From contig JAXLUO010000005.1 in the NCBI GenBank assembly GCA_046329495.1, positions 62,001 to 126,000 on the forward strand: a stretch of DNA of 64,000 nt, in the 5' to 3' direction. Made by a program: the position numbers and the translations under genes. Origin of the DNA: Bog-950 sp046329495 (lineage in GTDB: Bacteria; Bacteroidota; Bacteroidia; Chitinophagales; LD1). Below the pieces are notes generated by a model. That model worked only from the letters and a program-made list of their open reading frames with translations. It was not told where the DNA came from and searched no databases. Shown here one piece after another: positions 63,645 through 64,000 of the stretch. Position 1 is the stretch's first letter, and each line of letters starts with the position of its first letter.

Positions 63645-64000
63645 ATGGAGATAAAGGAAGTAACACTCTTTACGCACAACTTAATAGCCGTAAGGAACTT
63701 CTATAGCAATGAGTTAGAATTGGAACTGTTGGAACATTCCGGTTCCGAATTATGCTACAAGGCAGGCGCTTCGCAACTACGATTTAAATCCATCACGGGC
63801 TGTAAGCCTTATTATCATTTAGCTTTTAACATACCACCGAAACTATTGGAAGAAGCCCTGAAATGGCTTAAGGGACACGCACAGCTAATTGCATGGCAGG
63901 GAAAAGAACTGATAGATTTTCCAAACTGGAACGCACGTTCGATTTATTTCTACGACCCAGTTGGCAACATTCTGGAATTTATAGCTCGACAGGATTTGCC
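63645..64000 (+). CDS. VOC/glyoxalase-family protein (3' end cut by window)
   Basis: Start at the ATG 63645; the frame stays open to the window end (118 residues seen). VTLFTHNLIAVRNFYSNELE at the N-terminus and SIYFYDPVGNILEFIARQD near the cut match the vicinal-oxygen-chelate fold. The metal-binding His (first strand), His in YYHLAF and Glu in ILEF can be seen. It may be a glyoxalase or a fosfomycin-type protein. It starts 6 bp after the YciI stop, so they share an operon. Confidence 0.85.
   Translation, partial: MEIKEVTLFTHNLIAVRNFYSNELELELLEHSGSELCYKAGASQLRFKSITGCKPYYHLAFNIPPKLLEEALKWLKGHAQLIAWQGKELIDFPNWNARSIYFYDPVGNILEFIARQDL

Overview
The window comes from a chromosome of a Bacteroidota (Bacteroidetes) species, and the gene set is typical of free-living, probably gliding-type members. 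The evidence is: six secreted proteins carrying type IX secretion (T9SS) C-terminal signals (five type A, one type B); TonB proteins with the Bacteroidota N-terminal motif FENRNKxYGAY or FDQRNKDYGGY; an ExbB-ExbD-ExbD-ExbD-TonB operon; GSCFA and DUF1573 proteins; and promoters that match TTTG-N19-TAnnTTTG instead of the E. coli type. Genus and class cannot be fixed from this sequence alone. Most of the window is ordinary chromosomal housekeeping and envelope genes.

Layout. 1-1213: end of a U32 (TrhP/YegQ-like) protein and a small ferredoxin. 1256-6697: a giant T9SS protein containing four near-identical 219-bp repeats. 6784-8265: unknown protein with an apparently leaderless promoter. 8287-9164: a tRNA-Ala(GGC) locus with a strong promoter, five tandem 79-bp chimeric tRNA-half units, and a GIY-YIG gene between 70-bp direct repeats. 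9167-15519: minus-strand cluster (arfB, surE, lpxB, a DUF4836-like protein, an ABC transporter). 15614-24272: MFS transporter, a stand-alone TonB, and the exbB/exbD/tonB/PBP/TPR operon. 24634-31522: nitronate monooxygenase, dCMP deaminase, LEA2-type proteins, AlkB-type hydroxylase, DUF2461 and LptE. 31579-46289: T9SS proteins, RseP, PruA, SDR, subtilase, MnmA, GH3-type protein and a phosphate-uptake pair. 46428-50660: accessory region. 50679-64000: T9SS proteins, RuvX, ABC transporter, cytochrome c, SGNH and GSCFA proteins, and a truncated VOC protein.

The accessory region at 46.4-50.7 kb holds an IS1595-family element that I delimit by 12-bp terminal inverted repeats (46599-46610 and 48762-48773) and a flanking 9-bp direct repeat. 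Its transposase is broken by two frameshifts. It carries two passenger genes: a 289-aa protein and a 53-aa basic protein that overlap by 17 bp. The element sits inside a small membrane-protein gene, whose two halves flank it. Next come 2.7 copies of a 183-bp direct repeat and about 1 kb of non-coding DNA with repeated TGCACAA and CCTATC motifs.

The two most unusual structures are the tRNA-Ala promoter-proximal array of tRNA 5'-half/palindrome units (8729-9123) with its neighbouring GIY-YIG cassette, and the IS1595 element with its passenger pair.
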